Shown: positions 18,664-25,194 of the stretch, in pieces | How the letters are laid out: each line of letters begins with the position of its first letter | Numbering within the stretch: the stretch's first letter is position 1 | Assembly: GCA_026389555.1 (NCBI GenBank) | Contig: JAPLHQ010000073.1 | Location: forward strand, 1-36,361 | DNA: 36,361 nucleotides | Origin: Chloroflexota bacterium | Lineage (GTDB): Bacteria; Chloroflexota; Limnocylindria; Limnocylindrales; Limnocylindraceae | Direction: 5' to 3' | Notes under the pieces: model-generated | Databases searched by the model: none | What the model saw: only the letters and a program-made list of their open reading frames with translations | What the model was told of the DNA's origin: nothing | Position numbers and translations under genes: made by a program

Positions 18664-19458
18664 ATGAACGACGCAGCCCAGCCACTCCTGATCGCCAATT
18701 GGAAGGCGAACCTCGCACCCGGTGAGGAGGTGGCACTTGCCGCGCAGATTGCAACGCTCGGTGCCACGCGGCGACTCTCTCCAGGCTCGCTGATGATCGC
18801 GCCGAGCATGGTGGGACTCGTTGCGGTCGCCTCGCTCCTTCGCCGTGAGCATGACGCGCTCAAGCTCGGGATCGCCGCACAAGACTGCTCCAGCGACCTT
18901 GCCGGAGCCGCAACGGGAGAGATCCCTGCATCGCATCTTCTCGGCGCTGCTGACGCGGTGATCCTCGGTCACTCAGAGCGTCGCGCTCGTGGCGAGAGCG
19001 GAAGTTTGATTGGCGCAAAGCTTGCTCGCTGCGTTGCCGCTGGCATCAGGCCAATCCTCTGTCTCGGCGATGCCGACCCGAAGGCGACAGAGAGCGAGCG
19101 ATGCGCGCTGGTGGTGCGTCAGTGGCGCGAGGTCCTCGCTGGTGCCGCCACACTCGGATGTGATGTCGCCACGGTGCTAGGTAGCGGCGTCACGATTGCC
19201 TATGAACCAGTCTGGGCGATCGGTAGCGGCCAGGCGGCGAGCCCAGACGTTGCAGCGGCAGTGGCTCGTGCACTTCGATCGGAGACCTCCTCATCATCGT
19301 TACGCATTCTTTATGGAGGGAGCGTCGACGGAAAAAGTGCTGCGGGCTTCCTGAGCCCAACAGGAGAGGGGAGCCTCAACGGGTTGTTGATCGGTGGCGC
19401 CTCACTCCAGGCCGAGCGACTCCTTGAGATTGCCACCGCCGTTGGTGTGGCGTCATGA
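18664..19458 (+). CDS. tpiA: Triosephosphate isomerase
   Basis: TPI interconverts dihydroxyacetone phosphate and glyceraldehyde 3-phosphate in glycolysis and gluconeogenesis. All catalytic residues are present in the 264-aa protein: Lys14 (ANWKAN), His103 (ILGHSERR) and Glu181 (AYEPVWAIGSG, including the mobile loop 6). Phosphate-binding ILYGGSV and LIGGASL are also present. The start at 18664 is chosen because the family begins a few residues before NWK. An upstream in-frame ATG at 18556 lies deep in whiA and adds unrelated residues. The stop overlaps gpmI as ATGA, forming a glycolytic pair. Confidence 0.97.
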   Translation: MNDAAQPLLIANWKANLAPGEEVALAAQIATLGATRRLSPGSLMIAPSMVGLVAVASLLRREHDALKLGIAAQDCSSDLAGAATGEIPASHLLGAADAVILGHSERRARGESGSLIGAKLARCVAAGIRPILCLGDADPKATESERCALVVRQWREVLAGAATLGCDVATVLGSGVTIAYEPVWAIGSGQAASPDVAAAVARALRSETSSSSLRILYGGSVDGKSAAGFLSPTGEGSLNGLLIGGASLQAERLLEIATAVGVAS

Positions 19459-20999
19459 CATCACTGAAGGTAAATCCGCTCATCCTGCTGATCATTGATG
19501 GCTTTGGGATCGGCAACGATCCAGCGGTGGACGCGATCGCGCAGGCGAAGATGCCAGTTTGGCGCGCACTGCTCGAGCGTTGGCCACACACAGCGCTTGA
19601 GGCGAGCGGTGTAGCCGTTGGCCTCCCTGAAGGTCAGATGGGCAATAGTGAGGTTGGGCATCTCAACATTGGCGCTGGGCAGCGCGTGCCGCAAGAGTTG
19701 CCACGGATCAACGCAGCACTCGCCGACGGTAGCTTCTCCCAGCGACCGGAGCTTCAGCGCGCGCTGAAGTTGGCGCACGGTGGGCGGCTGCATCTGATGA
19801 GCCTCCTCGGCCCGGGTGGCGTACACGCCAACGATCAGCACCTCGTCGCCCTTGCGGAGGCGGCGCATCAGTCAGGGGTGCGCTCCGTCTTCGTCCACCT
19901 CTTCCTTGACGGTCGTGACACGCCGCCACGATCGGCGCCTGCGTACCTCGCAGATCTCGAGCAGCGCCTCTCCGCCGCCGCCCCCACTGCACGCATTGCA
20001 ACCATCTCCGGCCGCTACTTCGCCATGGATCGGGATCACCGCTGGGAGCGCACGGCGGCGGCCGTCGCGGCGATCGTCGCAGGGAAGGGGGCCCACGCAT
20101 CAAGTGCTGCAGCAGCCATTGAGGAGGCTTATGCGCGAGGAGAGAGTGATGAGTTTGTGACGCCAACCGTCCTCCTTGCCGCGGAGGGAGAGGATCCCGT
20201 GATGCGGTCGAGCGACACGGTGATCCACGCGAACTTCCGTGCTGACCGCGCCCGCCAACTCGTTGCAGCGCTAAGCGCCAACGTCTTCACCGCTTCGGCG
20301 CGGCCAGCGCAGCTCCCCGTAACGCTCTTCGGGATGAGCTCGTACGGCGAAGAGGCGGGGAGTCCTGCGATCTTCGGCCCTACGGCGGTGCCGTCGCTCG
20401 CCGAGAGTGTTGCTAACGCTGGGCTGCGGCAGTTTCACGTTGCAGAGACGGAGAAGTACGCTCATGTCACCTACTTTCTGAACGGAGGGAGGGAGGAGGC
20501 ATTCCCGGGCGAGCGTCGCCTCCTCATCCCGAGCCCGAGCGTTGCGACCTACGATCTCGCTCCGCAGATGCGGGCCGCCGAGATTGCCGATGCGGTGGTC
20601 GCTTCCATTGAAGGCGGTGAAGAGCATCTCATCGTTGCGAACCTGGCGAATCCAGACATGGTTGGACACACGGGCAACTGGGAGGCGACACTGCGCGCGT
20701 GCGAAGCGGTGGACGCTGCGCTTGGACGTATCGCCGCTGCCACTCTCGCTCGCCCAGGCGCCCTCCTTGTGATCACCGGAGACCACGGCAACGCCGACAC
20801 GATGCGGACCGCAGACGGAGAGCCCATCACGAGCCACACATCGATGAAGGTCCCTCTACTCCTCGCAGGCGATGCGGCTGAGGGCGTGGAACTCGCTGAG
20901 GGTGAGCTCTCTGACATCCTGCCAACGCTCGCGGAACTGAGTGGGATCGCGGCTCCAGCGGGTGTCACGGGCCGCTCGCTGCTGCGCAAGCGGAAGTAG
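19455..20999 (+). CDS. gpmI: 2,3-bisphosphoglycerate-independent phosphoglycerate mutase
   Basis: This enzyme interconverts 3- and 2-phosphoglycerate using two manganese ions and a phosphoserine intermediate. In the 514-aa protein Asp15 (LLIIDGFGIG) and Ser65 (QMGNSEVGHLNIGAG) mark the phosphatase-domain metal site and the catalytic serine. HANFRADRARQL, VANLANPDMVGHTG and ITGDHGNAD supply the remaining metal and substrate ligands. The length matches the bacterial family (about 510). The ATG overlaps the tpiA stop. No pgk or gap gene is next to this pair in the window. Confidence 0.97.
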   Translation: MTSLKVNPLILLIIDGFGIGNDPAVDAIAQAKMPVWRALLERWPHTALEASGVAVGLPEGQMGNSEVGHLNIGAGQRVPQELPRINAALADGSFSQRPELQRALKLAHGGRLHLMSLLGPGGVHANDQHLVALAEAAHQSGVRSVFVHLFLDGRDTPPRSAPAYLADLEQRLSAAAPTARIATISGRYFAMDRDHRWERTAAAVAAIVAGKGAHASSAAAAIEEAYARGESDEFVTPTVLLAAEGEDPVMRSSDTVIHANFRADRARQLVAALSANVFTASARPAQLPVTLFGMSSYGEEAGSPAIFGPTAVPSLAESVANAGLRQFHVAETEKYAHVTYFLNGGREEAFPGERRLLIPSPSVATYDLAPQMRAAEIADAVVASIEGGEEHLIVANLANPDMVGHTGNWEATLRACEAVDAALGRIAAATLARPGALLVITGDHGNADTMRTADGEPITSHTSMKVPLLLAGDAAEGVELAEGELSDILPTLAELSGIAAPAGVTGRSLLRKRK

Positions 21000-21005
21000 A
21001 GGGGG

Positions 21006-21014
21006 TGCTACACT
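21006..21014 (+). promoter_or_regulatory. Extended -10 promoter for secG
   Basis: TGC-TACACT lies 6 bp after the gpmI stop. The 10-base string GTGCTACACT recurs exactly before rpsF. A start at about 21021 gives a leader of about 49 nt. It holds an imperfect hairpin (21026-21047: GGT/ACC and CGCC/GGTG arms, loop TAATATG) and a Shine-Dalgarno GGAGGT just before the ATG at 21070. No -35 is visible, which is common for extended -10 promoters. Confidence 0.5.
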
Positions 21015-21069
21015 GAAGCGGAGCGGGTACGCCTAATATGGGTGACCGAGAGATGCATTCGGAGGTCAG

Positions 21070-21291
21070 ATGAATCCGATCCTCGCAGTTGGACAGATTA
21101 TCGTGAGCGTCTTCCTCATCATCGCCGTCCTGATGCAGGCACGCGGTGTTGGCCTTAGCTCCGCCTTCGGCGGCGATTCCAGCGTCTATCGATCACGTCG
21201 TGGCATCGAGCGCCAGCTGATGCGATTCACGGTGCTGCTGGTCGTCCTCTTCGTCCTCTTCTCGCTAGTCGGCTACCTGCAGGCGAACTGA
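21070..21291 (+). CDS. secG: Preprotein translocase subunit SecG
   Basis: SecG is the small, non-essential subunit of the SecYEG channel. The 73-aa protein has two membrane segments (about 4-24 and 50-70) joined by the conserved cytoplasmic loop ARGVGLSSAFGGDSSVYRSRRG, which is typical of the family. GGAGGT six bases before the ATG is a good ribosome binding site. The gene follows gpmI, as secG commonly follows tpi/pgm genes in Gram-positive and Chloroflexota genomes. Confidence 0.93.
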   Translation: MNPILAVGQIIVSVFLIIAVLMQARGVGLSSAFGGDSSVYRSRRGIERQLMRFTVLLVVLFVLFSLVGYLQAN

Positions 21292-21339
21292 TCAGGGGCG
21301 AATCCCGCCCGTGAACGTCGCACCTCGCACCTCAGCACC

Positions 21340-23001
21340 ATGAGTCCACTCCGACGCGCCGCCGCCTTCCTCGCGCTCGCCGTCGCGACCTTCATGGCGG
21401 GTCAACAGGCAGGGCTCTTCACAACGCCAGGCGCTGGAGGCGGTATCTCGCTAGGGAGCGGCATCTCGCTGCCATCGGGGCCCACAACGCTTTCTGAGGG
21501 CGTTGTCGGCATTCCAGCGCAACCTCTTCCGCTCTTCGCCAAGAGCGGTGCGGACCGCGCGATCGTCGCACTCACGTATCGGGCGCTTACACGACTTGAT
21601 GTTGGCGGAGCGCCAGGACCGGATCTGGCGAGTGCCTGGAGTGTGAGCGAGGACGCGCTGACATGGAGTTTCACGATCGACCCCGCCGCGGCGTGGGAAG
21701 ACGGGACGCCGGTGAGCGCCGCCGACGCGCAGCTGACGATCGGCCTTGCTGGAGAGCTCGGACGGGATGGCGGTTACTGGGAGGCGCTGACAGTTGAGGT
21801 GGGGGAGAGTGACGGAGCGCTGATCATTCGTACGCCACGACCACTCGCGAATCTCCCAGCGTCACTTGGGACGCTACCGCTGCTTCCAGCGCATCTCTTC
21901 AGTGGAAGTGCGGCGCGCGAGATCCCTCAACTTGAGGCTGCAGCCGCTCCTATGGGAACTGGACCCTTTCGCGTGCTTGGCTTGAGTAGTAGCGCCGCCG
22001 CCCTTCAGCGACGAACCGATCTTCTTGCAGGGGACCAGTTAGCACTGAACGCGGCGACGAGCGGTAGCGGAACGAGCAGCGTTGAAACGATTGCGCTGCG
22101 CTTCTACGCCAAGGCTGAGGATGCGTTGAGTGCATGGAGCTCGAAGGAGCTTGATGCCCTGGTTGGGCTCGACTGGGAGAACAGCACTACTGCGGCGACA
22201 AGTTTTGGGGGGCGAGCTGAGCTGGGCTCTACCGTCTTCAACGGGATTGCCATTAATCTGCGACCGGGGACCGTCCTTCGTCACCCAAAGTTGCGCCTCG
22301 GACTTCGCGCGCTCCTTGCGCCGAGCCAGATCACGAGCGCCTACGGTGGGCGGGAGGTTGCCGCCCCAGTATCGCCGCTCTCATGGGGCTGGTCCGAAGT
22401 GCCAGCCCCGGTTCGAGGTTCCGACTACGCAACGAAGCAGCTACTCGCCGCAAAGTGGAAGTTCAAGGAGGGGGTCTGGGTCGATGCTGATAAGAAGCCA
22501 GTCTCGCTTGAAATCTTGACGCTATCCGCCCAGGCCTTCCCGCAGGATGCTGCGGTTGCGAACCAGGCCGCTGCGTCGTGGAGCGCATTCGGTATTCCCA
22601 CCGTTGTGACCGAGGTTGATGCTGCAACGTTGACAGAGCGCCTCGCTACCGGAAGCTTTGACCTCGCAGTGCTCAACGTTGACGTGGGGATCGACCCAGA
22701 TCTTTATCCGCTCCTCGGCTCTGCAGCGGTCTTGACCGGCGGAAACATCGTTGGAATTCAGTTGAAGGAGCTGGACTCCCTCTTGAACGCGGCCCGTCAG
22801 CCGGTCGCCCTTGAGGTACGGAAGAAGGCCCTGGCGGCAGTCCAGCGCTGGTGTGCGGCGAACAACTACCTCCTTCCGATCCGCTTCCTTGCGCGCGAAC
22901 TCCTCATCGCTCCACGCCTGACTGGGGTGACGCCGCTCCTCGTGCAGGAGCCTGAAACTCACCTTCGGGATGTGCTATCGTTCCGCCTCGCGGCTGAATG
23001 A
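21340..23001 (+). CDS. ABC transporter family 5 solute-binding protein, no lipobox
   Basis: A 553-aa protein resembling the oligopeptide/dipeptide-binding family 5: ALTYRALTRLDVGGAPGPDLASAWSVSEDALTWSFTI near the N terminus, DGTPVSAADAQLTI, ANLPASLGTLPLLPAHLF, and a second lobe ending in LPIRFLARELL. Family members bind peptides, nickel or sugars outside the cell and deliver them to an ABC permease. The N terminus has an RR pair and a hydrophobic stretch (about 7-23) but no Cys, so it is not a lipoprotein. It is either cleaved by signal peptidase I or stays anchored. No permease or ATPase genes are nearby. No convincing ribosome binding site precedes ATG 21340. The substrate cannot be predicted. 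Confidence 0.82.
   Translation: MSPLRRAAAFLALAVATFMAGQQAGLFTTPGAGGGISLGSGISLPSGPTTLSEGVVGIPAQPLPLFAKSGADRAIVALTYRALTRLDVGGAPGPDLASAWSVSEDALTWSFTIDPAAAWEDGTPVSAADAQLTIGLAGELGRDGGYWEALTVEVGESDGALIIRTPRPLANLPASLGTLPLLPAHLFSGSAAREIPQLEAAAAPMGTGPFRVLGLSSSAAALQRRTDLLAGDQLALNAATSGSGTSSVETIALRFYAKAEDALSAWSSKELDALVGLDWENSTTAATSFGGRAELGSTVFNGIAINLRPGTVLRHPKLRLGLRALLAPSQITSAYGGREVAAPVSPLSWGWSEVPAPVRGSDYATKQLLAAKWKFKEGVWVDADKKPVSLEILTLSAQAFPQDAAVANQAAASWSAFGIPTVVTEVDAATLTERLATGSFDLAVLNVDVGIDPDLYPLLGSAAVLTGGNIVGIQLKELDSLLNAARQPVALEVRKKALAAVQRWCAANNYLLPIRFLARELLIAPRLTGVTPLLVQEPETHLRDVLSFRLAAE
22973..22981 (+). promoter_or_regulatory. Extended -10 promoter for the tRNA-Leu genes
   Basis: TGC-TATCGT lies in the last codons of the solute-binding protein gene, about 43 bases before the first tRNA. 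A weak -35-like TGAAAC (22953-22958) is 17 bp upstream. It shares GTGCTA with the secG and rpsF promoters. Confidence 0.45.
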
Positions 23002-23023
23002 GCGATCACGAGGCCACGAACGG

Positions 23024-23110
23024 GTCGAGGTGGCGGAATTGGCAGACGCGCTGGCTTCAGGAGCCAGTGTCCGCAAGGACGTATGGGTTCAAGTCCCTTC
23101 CTCGATACCA
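23024..23110 (+). tRNA. tRNA-Leu (anticodon CAG)
   Basis: Acceptor arms GTCGAGG and CCTCGAT pair with one G-T wobble, followed by discriminator A and encoded CCA. The anticodon stem CTGGC/GCCAG encloses TTCAGGA, giving CAG. A long variable arm, as expected for leucine tRNA, is present. The T-loop is GGGTTCAAGTCCC. Confidence 0.97.
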
Positions 23111-23138
23111 GCAGCAGCGTCACGGACGCAGCACCTGT

Positions 23139-23223
23139 GCCCAGGTGGCGGAATTGGTATACGCGTACGTTTGAGGGGCGTATGACGCAAGTCATCCGGG
23201 TTCAAGTCCCGGTCTGGGCACCA
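23139..23223 (+). tRNA. tRNA-Leu (anticodon GAG)
   Basis: Acceptor arms GCCCAGG and TCTGGGC pair, followed by A and encoded CCA. The anticodon stem TACGT/GCGTA encloses TTGAGGG, giving GAG. A long class II variable arm is present (TGACGCAAGTCA). It is separated by 28 bp from the first tRNA-Leu and probably co-transcribed. Confidence 0.97.
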
Positions 23224-23260
23224 CACTTCTCTTGATCCGTCGCCGGAGGGCGGCTGCACC

Positions 23261-23336
23261 GGGCGGTTAGCTCAGTTGGTAGAGCACCTCGTTTACACCG
23301 AGGGGGTCGGGGGTTCGAGCCCCTCACCGCCCACCA
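23261..23336 (+). tRNA. tRNA-Val (anticodon TAC)
   Basis: Acceptor arms GGGCGGT/ACCGCCC pair perfectly, with A discriminator and encoded CCA. The anticodon stem CCTCG/CGAGG encloses TTTACAC, giving TAC. D-arm TAGCTCAGTTGGTAGAGCA and T-arm GGGGGTTCGAGCCCC are standard. Confidence 0.97.
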
Positions 23337-23379
23337 GAGCCCACATGGGCAGGACCCCACCCCCAAGACGAACCGAGTG

Positions 23380-23411
23380 ACCCTCCGTTGCGCCCTCTCG
23401 CCGCGGAGGGT
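23380..23411 (+). other. Inverted repeat interleaved with the tRNA-Phe promoter
   Basis: ACCCTCCG (23380-23387) and CGGAGGGT (23404-23411) are perfect 8-bp arms around 16 bases. The left arm ends where the -35 begins and the right arm ends on the first base of the -10. It could be an operator, or a weak terminator of the upstream tRNA transcript, but no U-tract follows. Confidence 0.4.
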
Positions 23412-23416
23412 ATCCT
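23388..23416 (+). promoter_or_regulatory. Promoter for tRNA-Phe and following tRNAs
   Basis: TTGCGC (-35, 23388-23393), a 17-bp spacer and TATCCT (-10, 23411-23416) form one of the two clearest -35/-10 pairs in the window. The start point would be about 23423, 37 bases before tRNA-Phe. Confidence 0.6.
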
Positions 23417-23459
23417 CCACCAGTTGGTGTTTGAGGTCGCCGTGGCAGGCGGCCAACGG

Positions 23460-23535
23460 GCCGAGATAGCTCAGTTGGTAGAGCACGCGCCTGAAGAGCG
23501 CGGTGTCGCCAGTTCGAATCTGGCTCTCGGCACCA
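23460..23535 (+). tRNA. tRNA-Phe (anticodon GAA)
   Basis: Acceptor arms GCCGAGA/TCTCGGC pair perfectly, with A discriminator and encoded CCA. The anticodon stem CGCGC/GCGCG encloses CTGAAGA, giving GAA. T-arm CCAGTTCGAATCTGG is standard. The 3' half, from the anticodon onward, is duplicated immediately downstream. Confidence 0.96.
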
Positions 23536-23604
23536 TCAGCGGTTGTTAGAAGAGCGCGGTGTCGCCAGTTCGAATCTGGCTCTCGGCACCATCAGCGGTT
23601 GTTA
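23493..23604 (+). repeat. Perfect 56-bp tandem duplication covering the 3' half of tRNA-Phe
   Basis: Unit 1 is 23493-23548 and unit 2 is 23549-23604; the two are identical base for base. Each begins GAAGAGCGCGG (at the anticodon of tRNA-Phe), runs through the T-arm, acceptor 3' strand and CCA, and ends ATCAGCGGTTGTTA. The first copy belongs to the intact gene. Five bases separate the second copy from tRNA-Gly. Confidence 0.97.
23549..23591 (+). pseudogene. Partial tRNA-Phe: 3' half only
   Basis: This second copy of the 56-bp unit contains only the anticodon, 3' anticodon stem, T-arm, acceptor 3' strand and CCA. The D-arm and 5' acceptor strand are missing, so it cannot fold as a tRNA. It would lie in the spacer of the tRNA-Phe/tRNA-Gly precursor RNA. 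Confidence 0.85.
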
Positions 23605-23609
23605 ACGGC

Positions 23610-23685
23610 GCGGAAGTGGCTCAGTTGGTAGAGCATCACATTGCCAATGTGAAGGTCGCGGGTTCGAGTCCCGTCTTCCGCTCCA
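23610..23685 (+). tRNA. tRNA-Gly (anticodon GCC)
   Basis: Acceptor arms GCGGAAG/CTTCCGC pair perfectly, with T discriminator and encoded CCA. The anticodon stem TCACA/TGTGA encloses TTGCCAA, giving GCC. T-arm CGGGTTCGAGTCCCG is standard. Confidence 0.97.
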
Positions 23686-23708
23686 ACTCTCTAGGGATCC
23701 GGGGTCGA

Positions 23709-23782
23709 TGCCCCTTCGTCTAGTGGTAGGACACCGGACTTTGAATCCGTGAACCGAGGTTCGAATCCTCGAGGGGCAGCCA
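23709..23782 (+). tRNA. tRNA-Gln (anticodon TTG)
   Basis: Acceptor arms TGCCCCT/AGGGGCA begin with the T1-A72 pair typical of glutamine tRNA, followed by G discriminator and encoded CCA. The loop CTTTGAA gives anticodon TTG. The body resembles tRNA-Glu. The outermost anticodon-stem pair is a C-T mismatch (CCGGA/TCCGT). Confidence 0.94.
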
Positions 23783-23793
23783 ACAGAGAACGG

Positions 23794-23870
23794 GGCGACG
23801 TACCCAAGTGGTCTAAGGGGGGGGTCTGCAAAACCCCTATTCGCCGGTTCGAATCCGGCCGTCGCCTCCA
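23794..23870 (+). tRNA. tRNA-Cys (anticodon GCA)
   Basis: Acceptor arms GGCGACG/CGTCGCC pair perfectly, with T discriminator and encoded CCA. The anticodon stem GGGGT/ACCCC encloses CTGCAAA, giving GCA. A run of eight G precedes the anticodon loop. T-arm GCCGGTTCGAATCCGGC is standard. Confidence 0.96.
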
Positions 23871-23919
23871 CAACCCATCGCCCCGTCGCTCACCCCACCC
23901 CTCATGCTGCACCGCCAAG

Positions 23920-23928
23920 TGCTACACT
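23920..23928 (+). promoter_or_regulatory. Extended -10 promoter for rpsF-ssb-rpsR
   Basis: TGC-TACACT is identical over ten bases (GTGCTACACT) to the secG promoter. A start near 23935 gives a leader of about 74 nt that includes the folded element at 23946-23984 and the Shine-Dalgarno AAGGAG (23997-24002). No -35 is evident. Confidence 0.55.
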
Positions 23929-23945
23929 CCCGCTCTGCCTTTCGG

Positions 23946-23984
23946 CTCCGGCCCACTGCGCAAGTTGCGTAGGGTGCACCGGGG
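23946..23984 (+). ncRNA. Candidate S6:S18-binding autoregulatory leader of rpsF
   Basis: The rpsF leader folds into an outer stem CTCCGG (23946-23951)/CCGGGG (23979-23984) and an inner hairpin CTGCGCA (23956-23962)/TGCGTAG (23966-23972). Between them on the 3' side is the unpaired GGTGCA, directly followed by CCG. The known bacterial S6:S18 leader motif is a bulged hairpin with a conserved CCG trinucleotide upstream of rpsF, bound by the S6-S18 complex to repress translation. Position and shape agree, but the fold was drawn by eye. Confidence 0.5.
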
Positions 23985-24008
23985 CGAATCCATAGGAAGG
24001 AGCGCGCA

Positions 24009-24416
24009 ATGCGCCGTTATGAGCTCATGATGATTCTGCGACCAGATGTTGCAGAAGATCGCAGCAAGGCGATCCTCGAGCGAACCGTTCGCTCAATCAC
24101 CGAATCCGGTGGAACCATCCTCAAGAACGTCCCATGGGGACGACGTCGCATGGCGTACGAGATTGAGGGGAGCCGCGACGGGATTTACCAGATCTTCCTC
24201 TTTGAGTCGCCCGCTTCGGCAATTGCTGAAATTGAGCGTGTCCTCCTGATCACCGAAGAGGTGCTGCGTCACCTTGTCGTCCGCGACGAGCGCCCAGCCT
24301 CTGCGATCAGCGATGAGTTGGAAGAGGAGGCGGCTGATGCCGCCGCCGCAGCAGCCGCTGCTGATTCGTTCATCGACGAGGCTGAGAGCGACGCCGCTCC
24401 GGCCGCCGTCGAGTAG
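24009..24416 (+). CDS. rpsF: 30S ribosomal protein S6
   Basis: S6 binds the platform of the 30S subunit together with S18. The 135-aa protein starts MRRYELMMILRPDVAEDR and contains the conserved WGRRRMAYEIEGSRDGIYQIFLF (about 38-60) and a LITEEVLRHLVVRDE C-terminal strand. It is followed by an acidic, alanine-rich tail (about 100-135) not needed for the fold. A strong ribosome binding site (AAGGAG) precedes the ATG. The gene heads the classical rpsF-ssb-rpsR operon, probably autoregulated through its leader. Confidence 0.97.
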   Translation: MRRYELMMILRPDVAEDRSKAILERTVRSITESGGTILKNVPWGRRRMAYEIEGSRDGIYQIFLFESPASAIAEIERVLLITEEVLRHLVVRDERPASAISDELEEEAADAAAAAAAADSFIDEAESDAAPAAVE

Positions 24417-24424
24417 GCCGAGCG

Positions 24425-24886
24425 ATGACGTACGCAAAGATCACGCTGATCGGCAACCTGGGTGCGGATCCCGAACTCGCCTTTGATAGCCAGAATCGTC
24501 CGCGCCTCTCGATGCGCGTGGCGGTGAGTGAGCGCGCGCGAACGGCGGGCGGCGAAGATAAGACCACCTGGTATCGCGTCACGATCTTCGGTCGCGCCGG
24601 CGCTGATGCGGGCAAGTCTCGTCCAGAGAAGCTCGCTGAGTTCCTGCGCAAGGGGCATGAGGTGTTTGTCACCGGTCGACTCGAAGCACGAACCTACGAG
24701 GCGAAGGATGGAACCACGCAGGTGAGCCTCGATATTGTTGCCGACGAGTTCGAGCTGCTGAAGTATCGACCGCGAGAGTCCGAAGGTGGGGCACCTGCCC
24801 GCGAGCAGGCACCGCGACCAGCGGCAGCCGCCGCAGATGGCGGCTCACAGGCGGCGCCGAGTGATCTCGACGACCTTCCCTTCTAA
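24425..24886 (+). CDS. ssb: Single-stranded DNA-binding protein
   Basis: SSB coats single-stranded DNA in replication, recombination and repair and recruits partners by its C-terminal tip. The 153-aa protein has an OB fold (about 1-115: MTYAKITLIGNLGADPELAF, TTWYRVTIFG, FVTGRLEARTYEAKDG), a Pro/Ala/Gly-rich linker and the acidic tip DLDDLPF, which matches the conserved DDxPF. It lies 8 bp after rpsF and 32 bp before rpsR. PriA and RecJ, both encoded in this window, are known SSB-tip partners in other bacteria. Confidence 0.97.
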   Translation: MTYAKITLIGNLGADPELAFDSQNRPRLSMRVAVSERARTAGGEDKTTWYRVTIFGRAGADAGKSRPEKLAEFLRKGHEVFVTGRLEARTYEAKDGTTQVSLDIVADEFELLKYRPRESEGGAPAREQAPRPAAAAADGGSQAAPSDLDDLPF

Positions 24887-24918
24887 ACCAACCCTGTAGA
24901 TATTGAGAGGAGAGCAAC

Positions 24919-25188
24919 ATGGCTGAGGCACCAAAGCGATTCAAGAAGCGTGATGACAAGTTCGGTGCGGCGCGACGTCGTCGAACCTGCTCATTCTGCG
25001 GCGACAAGCGTGGCGTGATCGACTACAAGGAGGTCAATCGGCTACGCCGTTTCATCTCCGATCGCGCCAAGATTGAGCCACGACGGAAGACGGGGAACTG
25101 CACGCAGCATCAGCATGAGCTGACGACGGCGCTCAAGCGCGCGCGTCAGATGGCACTCCTTCCGTACGCTCCGCAGCACCTCGGCTAG
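24919..25188 (+). CDS. rpsR: 30S ribosomal protein S18
   Basis: S18 packs against S6 on the 30S platform. The 89-aa protein contains [26 protein letters not shown], the family core. CSFC (25-28) plus the later Cys and His in GNCTQHQH form the zinc-binding 'C+' type of S18, which tends to mean that zinc supply is not limiting or that a zinc-free paralogue exists elsewhere. AGGAGAG before ATG 24919 is the ribosome binding site. It is the third gene of the rpsF operon. Confidence 0.97.
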   Translation: MAEAPKRFKKRDDKFGAARRRRTCSFCGDKRGVIDYKEVNRLRRFISDRAKIEPRRKTGNCTQHQHELTTALKRARQMALLPYAPQHLG

Positions 25189-25194
25189 CACCAC

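Noticed and set aside
21289-21311. Terminator after secG (GGGCG-AATCC-CGCCC)
   Set aside because: The stem is only 5 bp and no U-tract follows; the support is too weak to list.
23339-23350. Palindrome GCCCACATGGGC after tRNA-Val as a terminator or operator
   Set aside because: It is only 4-5 bp per arm with no U-tract and could be chance.
23549-23591. A second functional tRNA-Phe gene
   Set aside because: Only the 3' half is present; the D-arm and 5' acceptor strand are missing, so it is listed as a partial copy.
23493-23604. CRISPR-like or attachment-site array
   Set aside because: There are only two immediately adjacent copies with no spacers, no integrase gene and no cas genes. A simple tandem duplication explains it.
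23602-23918. Open frames on the - strand over the tRNA genes, with strings such as GFEPAN and DSNRR
   Set aside because: These are the well-known false proteins produced by translating tRNA genes backwards (the T-arm TTCGAA gives SN/FE motifs). The tRNA structures explain the sequence fully.
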